Assembly (NCBI RefSeq): GCF_000834055.1
Contig: NZ_JXSQ01000001.1
Coordinates: 124,001-188,000 of the forward strand
DNA: 64,000 bases
Source of the DNA: Leucobacter komagatae
Lineage (GTDB): Bacteria; Actinomycetota; Actinomycetes; Actinomycetales; Microbacteriaceae
Direction: 5' to 3'
Both the position numbers and the translations under genes were made by a program. Positions 17,119-26,004 of the stretch are shown one piece after another. Position 1 is the stretch's first letter; the number at the start of each line of letters is the position of its first letter. Below the pieces are notes generated by a model that saw nothing but the letters and a program-made list of their open reading frames with translations, had not been told where the DNA came from and ran no database searches.

Positions 17119-18291
17119 CTAGCTTCTCGGCGTGACGCCGAGTGAGCGGCCGGCGAGGCCGCGCCCCTGCGAGCCGATCTGCTCCGCGATCTTGATGATT
17201 ACGGCCGCCGCAGGGTCTGTCGGCTGCGTGAGCACGGCGGGTGAGCCACTATCGCCGCCCTCGCGGAAGGTGGGGCTGAGCGGGACGCTCCCGAGCAGGC
17301 GGACGGGCTGTTGGCCGGCGGCGCTCTCGGACGAGTTCAGGCGATCCACGACGGCGGCGCCGCCTCCCGTGCCGAAGAGCTCGAGCACGGTACCGTCTGG
17401 CTGGGCAAGGCCGGCCATGTTCTCGATGACCCCGATCACGCGCTGGCCCGTCTGCCTGGCGACGAGCGCGCTGCGCACCGCGACGTCTGCCGCCGCCTCC
17501 TGGGGTGTGGTGACGACGAGCACTTCAGCCTGGGGGAGGAGCTGGCCGACGCTGATCGCGACGTCTCCGGTGCCTGGTGGGAGGTCGAGGAGCAGCACGT
17601 CCAGGTCCCCGAACCAAACATCGCGGAGGAACTGTTCGATGGTGCGGTGCAGCATGGGGCCGCGCCAGGAGACCGCGGTAGAGCGAGGATCAGCGTCGCC
17701 GAGGAACATCCCGATGGATATCACTTTCACCCCGTGTGTTTCCGGGGGGAGGATCATTTCGCCGACGCGCGTCGGCTGTTCTGTGACACCGTCGCGGCTT
17801 AGCCCGAGGATGCCGGGGATCGAGAAGCCGAAGACGTCAGCGTCGACGAGCCCAACCGAGAGCCCCTGCTTCGCGAGGGCGACCGCGAGCGCCGCGGTGA
17901 GGGAGGACTTCCCTACGCCGCCCTTGCCGCTCGTGACGGCGATGACGCGGGTAAGCGAGTCGGGGCCGAACTGGACGGGCCTGGCCGGGCCGCGCACGGT
18001 TTCGACAAACGCTTGACGCTCGGCCGGGTTCATCACGCTCACGTCAATTTGCGCCCCAGTGATGCCGTTGGTGGCGAGCGTTGCCTCCCGAACCTCGCGC
18101 TCGATGCGCTGTGCGGCTGGGCAGCCTGCGATGGTGAGTTTGAGCGGCACGGCAGCGCCGCCCGATGGGTCAACGCTGAGCTCGCCGACCATGCCAAGCT
18201 CTGTGATCGGACGGTGGATCTCTGGATCGTTGACGAGCGCGAGTGCGTCCCAGAGGCGCTGCTCAAGCTCGGTCCGGTCGTGCTCAGCCAC
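17119..18291 (-). CDS. Mrp/ApbC-type Fe-S cluster carrier ATPase
   Basis: This 390-aa P-loop protein has an N-terminal MIP18 (DUF59) domain, about residues 8-95, fused to a MinD/Mrp ATPase. The Walker A is GKGGVGKSS at 122-130, the switch region contains DADVFGFSIPGILGL, and WRGPMLHRTIEQFL and DLPPGTGDVAIS follow. Such proteins load iron-sulfur clusters onto apoproteins. The CxxC seen in enterobacterial ApbC is absent: the matching stretch reads NMAGLAQPDG. The GTG start overlaps the DUF1003 gene by 8 bases, and the DUF1003 gene overlaps the MgtE-like gene by 4, so the three form one minus-strand operon. Confidence 0.92.
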   Translation of the reverse strand: MAEHDRTELEQRLWDALALVNDPEIHRPITELGMVGELSVDPSGGAAVPLKLTIAGCPAAQRIEREVREATLATNGITGAQIDVSVMNPAERQAFVETVRGPARPVQFGPDSLTRVIAVTSGKGGVGKSSLTAALAVALAKQGLSVGLVDADVFGFSIPGILGLSRDGVTEQPTRVGEMILPPETHGVKVISIGMFLGDADPRSTAVSWRGPMLHRTIEQFLRDVWFGDLDVLLLDLPPGTGDVAISVGQLLPQAEVLVVTTPQEAAADVAVRSALVARQTGQRVIGVIENMAGLAQPDGTVLELFGTGGGAAVVDRLNSSESAAGQQPVRLLGSVPLSPTFREGGDSGSPAVLTQPTDPAAAVIIKIAEQIGSQGRGLAGRSLGVTPRS

Positions 18292-18997
18292 GTTGGGGCT
18301 CCTCCCCGTCTGAATCTTTGCCTGAATCCATGTCTGAATCTATTTCGGGAGCGATGCCTGAATTGATGTCTGGAGTGTCATCTGGGTGGTCGCCAGGATG
18401 GTCGTCATCGCGGCCGACTTCACGCGGAGCGGGTGAGGCGTTCTGCGGCCTGCGCTGCGCCTGCCTCGGGTGCTTTTGCGCGTCATCGAGCTGTGCGTCT
18501 GCTGCCTGCTGGTCGAGCTCGGCGAGCAGCGCCCGGAGCTCCTGCCTCACGAAGTCTCGATCGGGGAGGTCTTTGAGCGACAGGCGCAGCGCGACGACCT
18601 CGCGCGCGAGGAACTCCGTGTCGGCGAGATTGCGCTCTGCCTGCTTGCGGTCCTGCTCGATTTGCACCCGGTCGCGGTCGTCCTGACGGTTTTGCGCGAG
18701 CAGGATCATCGGAGCTGCGTACGAGGCCTGCAGCGACAGGATGAGCGTGAGCGCGGTGAACCCGAGCGCCGGGGAGTCGAACCGCAGGTGCTGCGGCCCG
18801 AGGGTGTTCCACAGCAGCCAGAGCACGCAGAACAGTGTGAGCGCGAGCAGGAACCAGGGCGTGCCCATGCCGCGGGCGATACCCTCCGTCCAGCGGCCGA
18901 AACGCTCGTTGCCGCCGACGCGCGAACCTGCGGGTCCGCGCGAGGAGCGTCCGGCGAGAGGGGCCCCAAAGTCTGGCCGGCGCTTCAGGGGACTCAT
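18284..18997 (-). CDS. DUF1003 membrane protein
   Basis: This 237-aa protein has two membrane helices (about residues 47-65 and 77-97) around the DUF1003 core TLFCVLWLLWNTLGP and ALTLILSLQASYAAPMILLAQ. A charged coiled-coil-like region with DRKQAERNLADTEFLAREV follows. The C-terminal 60 residues are acidic and low-complexity, with a degenerate repeat (DSDMDSGKDSD). In actinobacteria this gene is regularly found between an MgtE-N/CBS gene and mrp, as here, and a role in Mg2+ homeostasis has been guessed from that context. The function is not established. Confidence 0.88.
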   Translation of the reverse strand: MSPLKRRPDFGAPLAGRSSRGPAGSRVGGNERFGRWTEGIARGMGTPWFLLALTLFCVLWLLWNTLGPQHLRFDSPALGFTALTLILSLQASYAAPMILLAQNRQDDRDRVQIEQDRKQAERNLADTEFLAREVVALRLSLKDLPDRDFVRQELRALLAELDQQAADAQLDDAQKHPRQAQRRPQNASPAPREVGRDDDHPGDHPDDTPDINSGIAPEIDSDMDSGKDSDGEEPQRG

Positions 18998-20274
18998 CGC
19001 GTTGACCCTTCGGTGTCAGCGTGGCGCCAGTCCGCAGGGAGCAGATGGTCAAGAACATCGTCGACGGTCACGACACCGACAAGGCGTTGCTGATCGTCGA
19101 CGACGGGGAGTGCTACGAGGTCATAGCTTGCGAGCCTGCGCGAGACCTCAGCCGCGCTCGCTGTCGCCGGCACGGCCTCAATCTCGGCGTCGAGCAACGC
19201 GCTGAGACGTTCGTGCGGCGGGAAACGCAGCATGCGCTGGAAGTGCACCATGCCAAGGTATTCGCCGCTCGGCGTCTCGTACGGTGGATGGGTGACGTAC
19301 ACCGCGGACGCCATAGCCGGGGGGATCTCGGCCCGCCGGATCATTGCGAGCCCCTCGGCGACGCTCGACTCCGCTGCGAGAATGATGGGCGTCGGGCTCA
19401 TGAGGCCACCCGCAGTGTCGAACTCGTACTCGAGGAGGCGGCGAACATCTTCTGCCTCTTCCGGTTCCATGAGCTCGAGGAGCTCGGCGCCGCGAGCTGC
19501 GGGGAGCGCGGAGATGAGGTCCGCGGCGTCGTCGGGCTCCATCCGGTCGAGGACATCCGCGGTGCGGCCGGAAGGCAGGAGCGCGAGGATCGCAATCTGA
19601 TCCGTCTCGCTCATTTCCTCGAGCGCGTCGGCGACGCGATCGTCGGCGAGTTCTTCGAGCACCGGGCTCATGCGAGCCTTCGGGAGCTCGAGCAGCGTCG
19701 CCGCGAGGTCAGCAGGTTTGAGATCCACGAGTGTTTGGACGAGCAGCTCCGCTGATTGCGGGCCACCGTCTTCGCTCGGGCGTTCGACCTCGGACCAGCG
19801 CACGGTCCGCGCCGGCCCGCGGCCGAAGCCGGAGCCCGTCTTCGGGGTGCGCACGAACAACTCGGAAACGACCCACTCACCGGCGCGGTTGCGCTCGATG
19901 GCGGCGTCCTCAACGGTCGCGCGCACGGCCGTGGCCTGCGCTGCTGGGTCGGGGGCGGTGTGTTCGGGTGCGAGGTCGACCCGCATGCCAATCATTTCGG
20001 CAATCATGCGGGTTTCGCCGCGGCGTTGCTCGAACCGACGAATGTTGATGAGTCCCGTCGTGATGACCTGGCCCGACGCGATCGAGGTCACCCTACTGAT
20101 CGGGACGAACACGCGGCGCTTGCCAGGGATCTCGACGATCAGCCCAACGACGCGCGGCGCGGCCTCGGCCCGATACACGACGAGGACATCGCGAACTCTG
20201 CCGATCTGATCTCCGACGGGATCAAACACACCTCGACCGGCAAGGCGGCCGACGAAGACCCGCGAACTGCTCAC
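18994..20274 (-). CDS. MgtE N-domain / CBS-domain protein with PRC barrel, no transport domain
   Basis: This 426-aa protein begins with a PRC-barrel-like segment (residues 1-95, with DPVGDQIGRVRDVLV). It continues with an MgtE intracellular N domain (about 165-275, ELPKARMSPVLEELADD and MEPDDAADLISALP). Two CBS domains follow (about 285-420, ending VVDDQQRLVGVVTVDDVLDHL). The membrane pore domain of true MgtE is missing, so it is a soluble or membrane-associated sensor rather than a channel. The GTG start is followed in-operon by the DUF1003 and mrp genes. Confidence 0.9.
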   Translation of the reverse strand: MSSSRVFVGRLAGRGVFDPVGDQIGRVRDVLVVYRAEAAPRVVGLIVEIPGKRRVFVPISRVTSIASGQVITTGLINIRRFEQRRGETRMIAEMIGMRVDLAPEHTAPDPAAQATAVRATVEDAAIERNRAGEWVVSELFVRTPKTGSGFGRGPARTVRWSEVERPSEDGGPQSAELLVQTLVDLKPADLAATLLELPKARMSPVLEELADDRVADALEEMSETDQIAILALLPSGRTADVLDRMEPDDAADLISALPAARGAELLELMEPEEAEDVRRLLEYEFDTAGGLMSPTPIILAAESSVAEGLAMIRRAEIPPAMASAVYVTHPPYETPSGEYLGMVHFQRMLRFPPHERLSALLDAEIEAVPATASAAEVSRRLASYDLVALPVVDDQQRLVGVVTVDDVLDHLLPADWRHADTEGSTR

Positions 20275-20470
20275 CCCTCTACGCTACCGCCAGTGGCGGC
20301 TGAACGCCTGAGTAACCGCGAGACTCGCCGAAGATCCGTCGCGGCGAAGTAGCGGTGCGAGCCTGGCGCTCGCGCCGGGAACCACACCGCCGGGGATCGC
20401 GCGCAGCGCGGCAATCAGCGAACTCAGCTCAATACACGCAACTTTGGAGTCCCTGTGGAAGAATCAAGCC

Positions 20471-20968
20471 ATGAGCACCCCCGGCTTCCCCAACTCGCGC
20501 AGGCCCATTCAGCCTGAGATCCCCAAGGGCGAGATCGTATCGACCTACGACCGCTACGAAGACGCGAAGCACGCCGTCGACGTGCTCGCCCGCAGCGGCT
20601 TCCCCGTGCAGCGCGTATCCATCCTCGGCAACGACCTGCGAAGCGTCGAGCGAGTGACCGGGCGGCTGAGCTACGGCAAGATCGCCTGGATGGGCGCACT
20701 CTCCGGTGCATACCTTGGCCTGTTCCTCGGCCTGCTCCTGTTTATTTTCCAGCCGGACAACGCAGGAATCGGCGGAGTCTTCCTGTCGGCCGTCGTGATC
20801 GGCGCCGGCTTCGGCATGCTCTTTGGGCTGCTCTCCTACGCGATGAACCGCAACCGGCGAGACTTCTCGTCGGTGATGCAGATGGTTGCGACCCGCTACG
20901 ACCTTGTCACGGAGGCGGAACTCCTCCACGAGGCGCGCCGCGTGCTCACCGGCACCCCGCAGGAGTAA
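20471..20968 (+). CDS. General stress protein (YflT-like domain) with membrane hairpin
   Basis: This 165-aa protein starts with a heat-induced stress (YflT / GSP17M) domain, residues 24-75, recognisable by GEIVSTYDRYEDAKHAVDVL and VQRVSILGNDL. Two hydrophobic helices follow (about 85-105 and 113-135, GLFLGLLLFIFQ and GGVFLSAVVIGAGFGMLFGL). The arrangement is common in actinobacteria and the molecular role is unknown. ATG 20471 was preferred to an in-frame start 27 bases earlier because it begins at the conserved region. Confidence 0.87.
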   Translation: MSTPGFPNSRRPIQPEIPKGEIVSTYDRYEDAKHAVDVLARSGFPVQRVSILGNDLRSVERVTGRLSYGKIAWMGALSGAYLGLFLGLLLFIFQPDNAGIGGVFLSAVVIGAGFGMLFGLLSYAMNRNRRDFSSVMQMVATRYDLVTEAELLHEARRVLTGTPQE

Positions 20969-20982
20969 CCCAGCGCATACAG

Positions 20983-21028
20983 GCGGCGGGGTGGTGTTGA
21001 GCGAGAACGCTCAACACCACCCCGCCGC
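20983..21028. terminator. 20-bp perfect hairpin between convergent genes
   Basis: The arms at 20983-21002 and 21009-21028 are exact complements around a 6-base loop. It lies between the stress-protein stop and the aminopeptidase stop, and so can end both transcripts. No U-tract is present on either strand. Confidence 0.88.
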
Positions 21029-21035
21029 TTCAGTG

Positions 21036-22409
21036 TTATGCCTGACGTGCTCCCCGCACCCACTGCTCGACGTCGTCGGCGGTGCGCGGGATGTTTGCCG
21101 AGAGGTTCACGCACCCGTCCTCGGTGACGACGATGTCGTCTTCGATGCGGACGCCGATGCCGCGGAACTCCGCGGGCACCGTGAGGTCGTCAGGCTGGAA
21201 GTACAGGCCTGGCTCGATCGTGAAGACCATGCCGGGCTCAAGGATGCCTTCCATGTACATTTCGCGCCGCGCCTGCGCGCAGTCGTGCACGTCGAGGCCG
21301 AGGTGGTGGCTGGTGCCGTGCACCATGTAGCGCCGGTGGTAGGGCGTGCCGTCTGACTCGGGGAGGAACCCCCACTCGCGCGTCGCGCGCTCGATCACGG
21401 TCATCGCCGCGTCGTGCACGTCGCTGAAGCGGATACCGGGCTTCACGATGGCGCGCGCGGCATCAGCAGCCTCGAGCACGGTCTCGTAGACGCGGCGCTG
21501 CGTCTCGCTGAAGGTCCCCGAGATCGGGACAGTGCGGGTGATGTCAGCGGTGTACAGGCTGTCGAGCTCGACGCCGGCATCGAGGAGCAGCAGGTCTCCC
21601 TCGTGCACGGGACCGTCGTTGCGGATCCAGTGGAGCGTGCACGCGTGGTCGCCGGCAGCCGCGATGGTCTCGTACCCAACCTCGTTGCCGTCGAGACGCG
21701 CCCGCTGGTTGAACACGCCCTCGACGATCCGCTCACCGCGGGGGTGCGCGCTTGCATCGCCAAGCGAGGCGAGAACCTCATCGAAGCCGCGCTGGGTGGC
21801 GTCGACGGCGTGCTGCATCTCGGCCAGCTCGTACGCGTCCTTCACGAGCCGCAGCTCTGAGGCGGCGCGGGCGAGATCAGCGTCATCGAGCGTGAGGTCA
21901 TCGTCGTGCGCGGCGAACTCGGCGAGGTGCTTTGCCTGCACGCCGAGCAGCGCGGAAACCTGCGCGAGTGACGGGCGTGGCCCGATCCAGAACTCGCCAA
22001 TTTCCGGGTTCGCGAAGAACTCGTCGGAGTCGCGTCCCGCCCGTTCCCGGAAGAAGAGGGTCGTCTCGCCCGACGCCTCGATCACGAGGATCGCCCCTGG
22101 CTCCGACTCCGAACCCCAGCCGGTGAGGTGCGCGAACGCGCTGTGCGGGCGGTACGGGTAGAACGTGTCATTCGAGCGCTGCTTGAGGGCGCCAGCCGCG
22201 ATCACCAGGCGCTTGTCGGCGAAGAGCGCGGCGAGCGCCGCGCGCCGATCCGCCGCGAACTTCGCAACGGGAAGTTCTGCTGGGAGCTCGTCGACCCGGT
22301 CTGCCCAGCTCGACGAAATAAAGTTCAGAAACGTATCGGACTGCGGAGTTGTGCTCCGGTTCGAGTTGTCGATTTCCGCCTCGTGGGTTGCATTCGCGTT
22401 TTCGGTCAT
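21036..22409 (-). CDS. pepP: Xaa-Pro aminopeptidase (aminopeptidase P)
   Basis: This 457-aa M24B metallopeptidase removes N-terminal residues next to proline. An N-terminal creatinase-like domain (about 40-190) precedes the pita-bread catalytic domain. All metal ligands are visible: Asp in LLLDAGVELDSLYTADITRT (two), His in VHGTSHHLGLDVHD, Glu in VFTIEPGLYF and Glu in GVRIEDDIVVTEDG. ATG 22409 gives MTENANATHEAEIDNS, as in related proteins. The open frame extends 54 codons further upstream but has no homologous content there. Confidence 0.94.
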   Translation of the reverse strand: MTENANATHEAEIDNSNRSTTPQSDTFLNFISSSWADRVDELPAELPVAKFAADRRAALAALFADKRLVIAAGALKQRSNDTFYPYRPHSAFAHLTGWGSESEPGAILVIEASGETTLFFRERAGRDSDEFFANPEIGEFWIGPRPSLAQVSALLGVQAKHLAEFAAHDDDLTLDDADLARAASELRLVKDAYELAEMQHAVDATQRGFDEVLASLGDASAHPRGERIVEGVFNQRARLDGNEVGYETIAAAGDHACTLHWIRNDGPVHEGDLLLLDAGVELDSLYTADITRTVPISGTFSETQRRVYETVLEAADAARAIVKPGIRFSDVHDAAMTVIERATREWGFLPESDGTPYHRRYMVHGTSHHLGLDVHDCAQARREMYMEGILEPGMVFTIEPGLYFQPDDLTVPAEFRGIGVRIEDDIVVTEDGCVNLSANIPRTADDVEQWVRGARQA

Positions 22410-22498
22410 TGTGCCATTGTCCCACCTTCTGCTGGGCGCGTGTGGCAGGGGCCAAGGTGGCGCCACCGCGGTGACGCAGCCACGCATAGACTGTGAGA

Positions 22499-23341
22499 AT
22501 GACAGGGAGCCCGGGCTACGACCTCCACACCCACTCGGTCCACTCGGACGGCACAACGAGACCGGGCGCAATCGCCGATGAGGCCGCAGCGTTGGGGCTT
22601 GCAGGGTTCGCGCTCACCGACCACGACACGGTCGAGGGGTGGGAGGAAGCTCGGGACACGGCGAGAACCCACGGCATCGACTTCTTGCCTGGCATCGAGC
22701 TCACGACGAAACACAACTGGAAGTCGCGTCACCTCCTTGGCTACGGCATCGACCCCGCAGCAGGTGAACTCATGAGTGCCCTCGTGCGCGTGCGGGATTC
22801 CCGCTTCGGTCGCGCGCGCCAGATGGTGGATCTCCTCGCGGCCGACTACGCCATCACCTGGGAGCTCGTCGTCGGCGAATCCGAGACGATTTCCGTCGGC
22901 CGCCCGCACATCGCGGACGCCCTTGTCGCCGGGGGGTACTTCCCGGATCGGTCCGCGGCGTTCACCGAGGTGCTGCACCCGCGTTCGGAATACTACGTCC
23001 CCACCTACGCGCTCGAAACGCTCGACGCGATTAGGCTCGTGCGCGATGCCGGGGGAGTGCCCGTGCTGGCGCACCCGGTCGCCGAACGGCAGCGCACCCC
23101 AACGCCGCCCGAGGCCGTGCGAGAGTTCGCGGCTGCCGGACTCGGCGGCATTGAGCTTGAGCACCCAGAGAACCGTGAGGATTGGCTTCCGCCGCTGCGC
23201 GCGGTCACCGCAGAGCTGGGATTACTGGTGACCGGGTCAAGCGACTACCACGGTGCAGGCAAGCCCAACAGGCTCGGGGAACTCACGACACCGGCTGAGA
23301 CGGTCGCGCTGCTGCGTGAGCAGGTAGCCGTGCCGCGCTAG
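22499..23341 (+). CDS. PHP-domain metal-dependent phosphoesterase
   Basis: This 280-aa protein has the PHP metal site: DLHTHSVHSDG near the start, LTDHDTVEGW, PGIELTT, the LAHPVAE region and GSSDYHGAGK near the end. It resembles the TrpH/YciV (RNase AM, 3',5'-nucleotide phosphatase) group. ATG 22499 and GTG 22493 are both possible starts. TAGACT at 22486-22491 could be a -10 box close enough to give a leaderless mRNA. It is divergent from the aminopeptidase P gene. Confidence 0.9.
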   Translation: MTGSPGYDLHTHSVHSDGTTRPGAIADEAAALGLAGFALTDHDTVEGWEEARDTARTHGIDFLPGIELTTKHNWKSRHLLGYGIDPAAGELMSALVRVRDSRFGRARQMVDLLAADYAITWELVVGESETISVGRPHIADALVAGGYFPDRSAAFTEVLHPRSEYYVPTYALETLDAIRLVRDAGGVPVLAHPVAERQRTPTPPEAVREFAAAGLGGIELEHPENREDWLPPLRAVTAELGLLVTGSSDYHGAGKPNRLGELTTPAETVALLREQVAVPR

Positions 23342-23388
23342 CGGCGCTCACCCGTCGCGGCACACCCACGCGGGTGAACCCCGCCACA

Positions 23389-23438
23389 GAAAACGGGGCC
23401 CGGTGTCGAAAGCAGTGAGCTTTTCCACCGAACCCCGT
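23389..23438 (-). terminator. Intrinsic terminator of the DEAD-box helicase
   Basis: On the minus strand ACGGGGTTCGGTG (23438-23426) pairs with CACCGGGCCCCGT (23405-23393) through 11 Watson-Crick and 2 G-U pairs, followed by UUUU. It lies about 30 bases after the end of the helicase tail frame (23467), which supports that tail as the true C-terminus of the protein. Confidence 0.8.
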
Positions 23439-23466
23439 CCAGTCTCAGGCCAAACGGCCAGAACGC

Positions 23467-23892
23467 TTACGCTGCGGGAGCGTCTGCGGCTTCGCCGGCA
23501 GCGCCGCCGCTGGCAGCCTGCTGCGTGCCCTCAGCACCCGCCGCGCCCGCGCCGCGACCGCGGCCGCCGCGACGGCGGCGACGACGCGGAGCCGCCTCCC
23601 CGTCCTGAACGGTGGCCGCTGCCGGTGCGCCAGGCTCACTGCCACCCTCGGCATCGTGTCCGTGCTGCTCGTGGCCGTGCGACTCGTGGCGGCCCTGACC
23701 CTGCGGGTTCGCGCTGCGGGTGCGGCGGCGCGTGCGCTCGCCTGTGCGGGTCTCGCCGCCCTCAGAACTGCCGTCCGTGCTAGCGGCCGCGCCCGAACCC
23801 GAAGCAGTGCGCGATCCGCCAGAGCGTCCGCCAGAGGTGCGGCTACGGCTGCGGTCTCCGCTGCGCTCGCCGCGGGGTGCTGGATCCTTCAC
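23467..23892 (-). pseudogene. Displaced C-terminal tail of the DEAD-box helicase
   Basis: This frame encodes about 140 residues rich in R, G, S and A, for example PRGERSGDRSRSRTSGG, a HESHGHEQHGHDAEGG stretch and a final RRRRRRGGRGRGAGAAGA. This is a typical basic RNA-binding tail of actinobacterial DEAD-box helicases. It has no domain or ribosome-binding site of its own and is in frame +1 relative to the helicase core, just upstream. Removing one base from the GGGGG run (23894-23898) or the GGGG run (23874-23877) joins both parts. It is therefore not a separate gene. Confidence 0.8.
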
Positions 23893-25084
23893 TGGGGGTC
23901 GCCTTCAGGCGGCCCTTCGTGCCCTCGGGGATGTTCAGGTCGGTGAACAGGTGCGGCGAAGACGAGTACGTCTCGACGGGCTCGGGGATGCCGAAGTCGA
24001 GCGCCTTGTTGATGAGCGCCCACTTGTGCATGTCGTCCCAGTCGACGAATGTCACGGCGATGCCGGTGCGGCCAGCGCGGCCGGTGCGGCCGACGCGGTG
24101 CAGGTACGCCTTGTCGTCGTCTGGCACGGTGTGGTTGATGACGTGGGTGACGTCATCAACGTCGATGCCGCGCGCCGCAACCTCGGTCGCGATGAGCACG
24201 TCCTTCTTGCCCGTCTTGAACGACGCCATTGCGCGCTCACGCTGATCCTGGCCGAGGTCGCCGTGCACGGCTGCTGCGTCGTAGCCGCGGTCGGTGAGCT
24301 CTTCCTGGAGGCGAGCTGCCGCGCGCTTGGTGCGCATGAAGATCACGGTCTTGCCGCGGCCCTCCGCCTGCAGGATGCGGCCAATGACCTCGTCCTTGTC
24401 GAGCGAGTGCGCACGGTAAATGATGTGCTCGATGTTCGCCTGCGCTGCGCCCTCGTCCGGGTCGGTCGCGCGGATGTGGATCGGGTTCGACATGAAGCGG
24501 CGCGCGAGCGACACGATGATGCCAGGCATGGTCGCCGAGAAGAGCATCGTGTGGCGGCTCGCCGGGGTCTTCGAGAAGAGCTTCTCAATGTCGGCGAGGA
24601 AGCCGAGGTCGAGCATCTTGTCTGCCTCGTCGAGCACCATCTCGCGGACGTTGCCGAGATCCAGCACGCGCTGGCTCGCGAGATCGAGGAGTCGGCCAGG
24701 GGTACCGACGACGATCTGCGCGCCGGCCTTGAGCTGCTCGATCTGACCCTCGTACGCCTTACCGCCGTAAATGGGGACGACGGTTGCGGCGCGACCCTTC
24801 GCTGCGAGCTCGAGGTCCTCAAAGACCTGCATGGCGAGCTCGCGGGTCGGCACGACGACGAGCGCCTGGACGCCCGGCTCTGGGTTTGCGCCGATGCGCT
24901 GCAAGAGCGGCAGGCCGAAGCCGAAGGTCTTGCCCGTTCCCGTCTTCGCCTGGCCAATGATGTCCTGGCCGGTGAGCGCGAGGGGGATGGTCTGTTCCTG
25001 GATGGGGAAAGCCTCGGTGATGCCCTTGTGTGCGAGCTGATCAACCATGTCTTGGTCGATACCGAGTTCGATAAATGTGGTCAC
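23843..25084 (-). CDS. DEAD-box ATP-dependent RNA helicase (core; C-terminus frameshifted)
   Basis: This 413-aa reading has the complete SF2 helicase core. Q motif FPIQEQTIPLALTGQD and motif I AKTGTGKT lie near residues 27-50. PTRELA, TPGRLLDL, DEAD (VLDEADKMLDLGF) and SAT (LFSATMP) follow, then the second RecA domain with VIFMRTKRAA, ARGIDVDDVTHVIN and HRVGRTGRAGRTG. It matches actinobacterial RhlE/CsdA-type helicases used in rRNA maturation and RNA turnover. The last residues (GSSTPRRAQRRPQP) come from a shifted frame and the natural tail lies in the adjacent frame. It is divergent from the ferritin-like gene, as in mycobacteria. Confidence 0.93.
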   Translation of the reverse strand: MTTFIELGIDQDMVDQLAHKGITEAFPIQEQTIPLALTGQDIIGQAKTGTGKTFGFGLPLLQRIGANPEPGVQALVVVPTRELAMQVFEDLELAAKGRAATVVPIYGGKAYEGQIEQLKAGAQIVVGTPGRLLDLASQRVLDLGNVREMVLDEADKMLDLGFLADIEKLFSKTPASRHTMLFSATMPGIIVSLARRFMSNPIHIRATDPDEGAAQANIEHIIYRAHSLDKDEVIGRILQAEGRGKTVIFMRTKRAAARLQEELTDRGYDAAAVHGDLGQDQRERAMASFKTGKKDVLIATEVAARGIDVDDVTHVINHTVPDDDKAYLHRVGRTGRAGRTGIAVTFVDWDDMHKWALINKALDFGIPEPVETYSSSPHLFTDLNIPEGTKGRLKATPSEGSSTPRRAQRRPQP

Positions 25085-25284
25085 GCCTGGTCCTGTTCTG
25101 TGTTCGATTGTGCATTGCTGCGCGTCACTACAGGGCGCAGCCTTCGTGCTCCAACGGCAACGAAGAAAAATACGTGTCTCCTTAGTCTATGGGGCAAGGC
25201 GACAACTGCGTGATTCTCACTGTGTTCTCACTATGGCGCCAGGGTATTCCCGCGATACGCGCTTGCGGAGGTAAGCTAAGCAAC

Positions 25285-26004
25285 GTGTTTGACTGGATCC
25301 GGGGACTGCGCAAGAAACAGGCGCCGTCACAAGCGTCGCTGTCCCACGCGAGTGATACCGCGACAGAGCGCGTTGACCTCGCCGAATTTGCCCCAGGGAT
25401 CATGACGTTCCTCGGTTTGACCGCCTACCTGCAGCTCGAACTGTATGAGGCGGCGACGCGTGCTGTCTCCGGCGCCGCGACGCTCGAAGCGAAGGAGACG
25501 CTCGCCCGCGTCGCCGGCGAAACGCTCTCGAAGCAGCAGCGCCTCGCAGACGAGATCCGCCGCCGCGGCGCCGAGCCGCACGTGGTGATGCGCCCCTTCA
25601 CGCAGGTGATCGACGACTACGTCGAGCGCATCGACACCGAAGACTGGCACCAGCACGTGCTGTCCCTCTACCTCGTCGGTGGCCTCTTCGACGACTTCTT
25701 CGCGAGCCTCGCTGGCGGCCTGAAAGACTCCTATCGCGCAGAGGTGATCGCAGTACTCACGGGCGGCGAGGGGCGCGCTGCGCTCAAGGGGTTGCTCGAA
25801 CAAGCCCTCGAAGAGGACCCGAAGCTGTCGAGCTGGCTCGCCCTCTGGGGGCGCAGGCTCGTCGGTGACACCCTGCTCGTGTCGCGCGCTGTGCTGAACC
25901 TCAGCGAGAAGCGCGAGTTCGTCGAGAGCGAGGTTGAGCCGGTGTTCACCGAGCTCATCGCCGACCACATTCGCCGCATGGACGGGCTCGGCCTCACCGC
26001 CTAA
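25285..26004 (+). CDS. Ferritin-like fold protein (MiaE-like domain)
   Basis: This 239-aa helical protein is related to the tRNA-(ms2io6A)-hydroxylase-like domain of actinobacteria. Candidate metal ligands are Glu residues in LQLELYEAA, RVAGETLSKQQ and the helices around residue 120 (TEDWHQHVLSLYLVGGLFDDFF). The start at GTG 25285 gives MFDWIRGLRKKQ; the longer frame back to 25189 is not supported. It lies next to the DEAD-box helicase, as the related mycobacterial gene lies next to rhlE, suggesting a link to RNA metabolism. The reaction is unknown. Its stop abuts the rlmC start directly. Confidence 0.82.
   Translation: MFDWIRGLRKKQAPSQASLSHASDTATERVDLAEFAPGIMTFLGLTAYLQLELYEAATRAVSGAATLEAKETLARVAGETLSKQQRLADEIRRRGAEPHVVMRPFTQVIDDYVERIDTEDWHQHVLSLYLVGGLFDDFFASLAGGLKDSYRAEVIAVLTGGEGRAALKGLLEQALEEDPKLSSWLALWGRRLVGDTLLVSRAVLNLSEKREFVESEVEPVFTELIADHIRRMDGLGLTA

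Noticed and set aside
23720-25213. 497-codon frame opposite the DEAD-box helicase
   Set aside because: No motif or ribosome-binding site; it mirrors the codon bias of the helicase gene.
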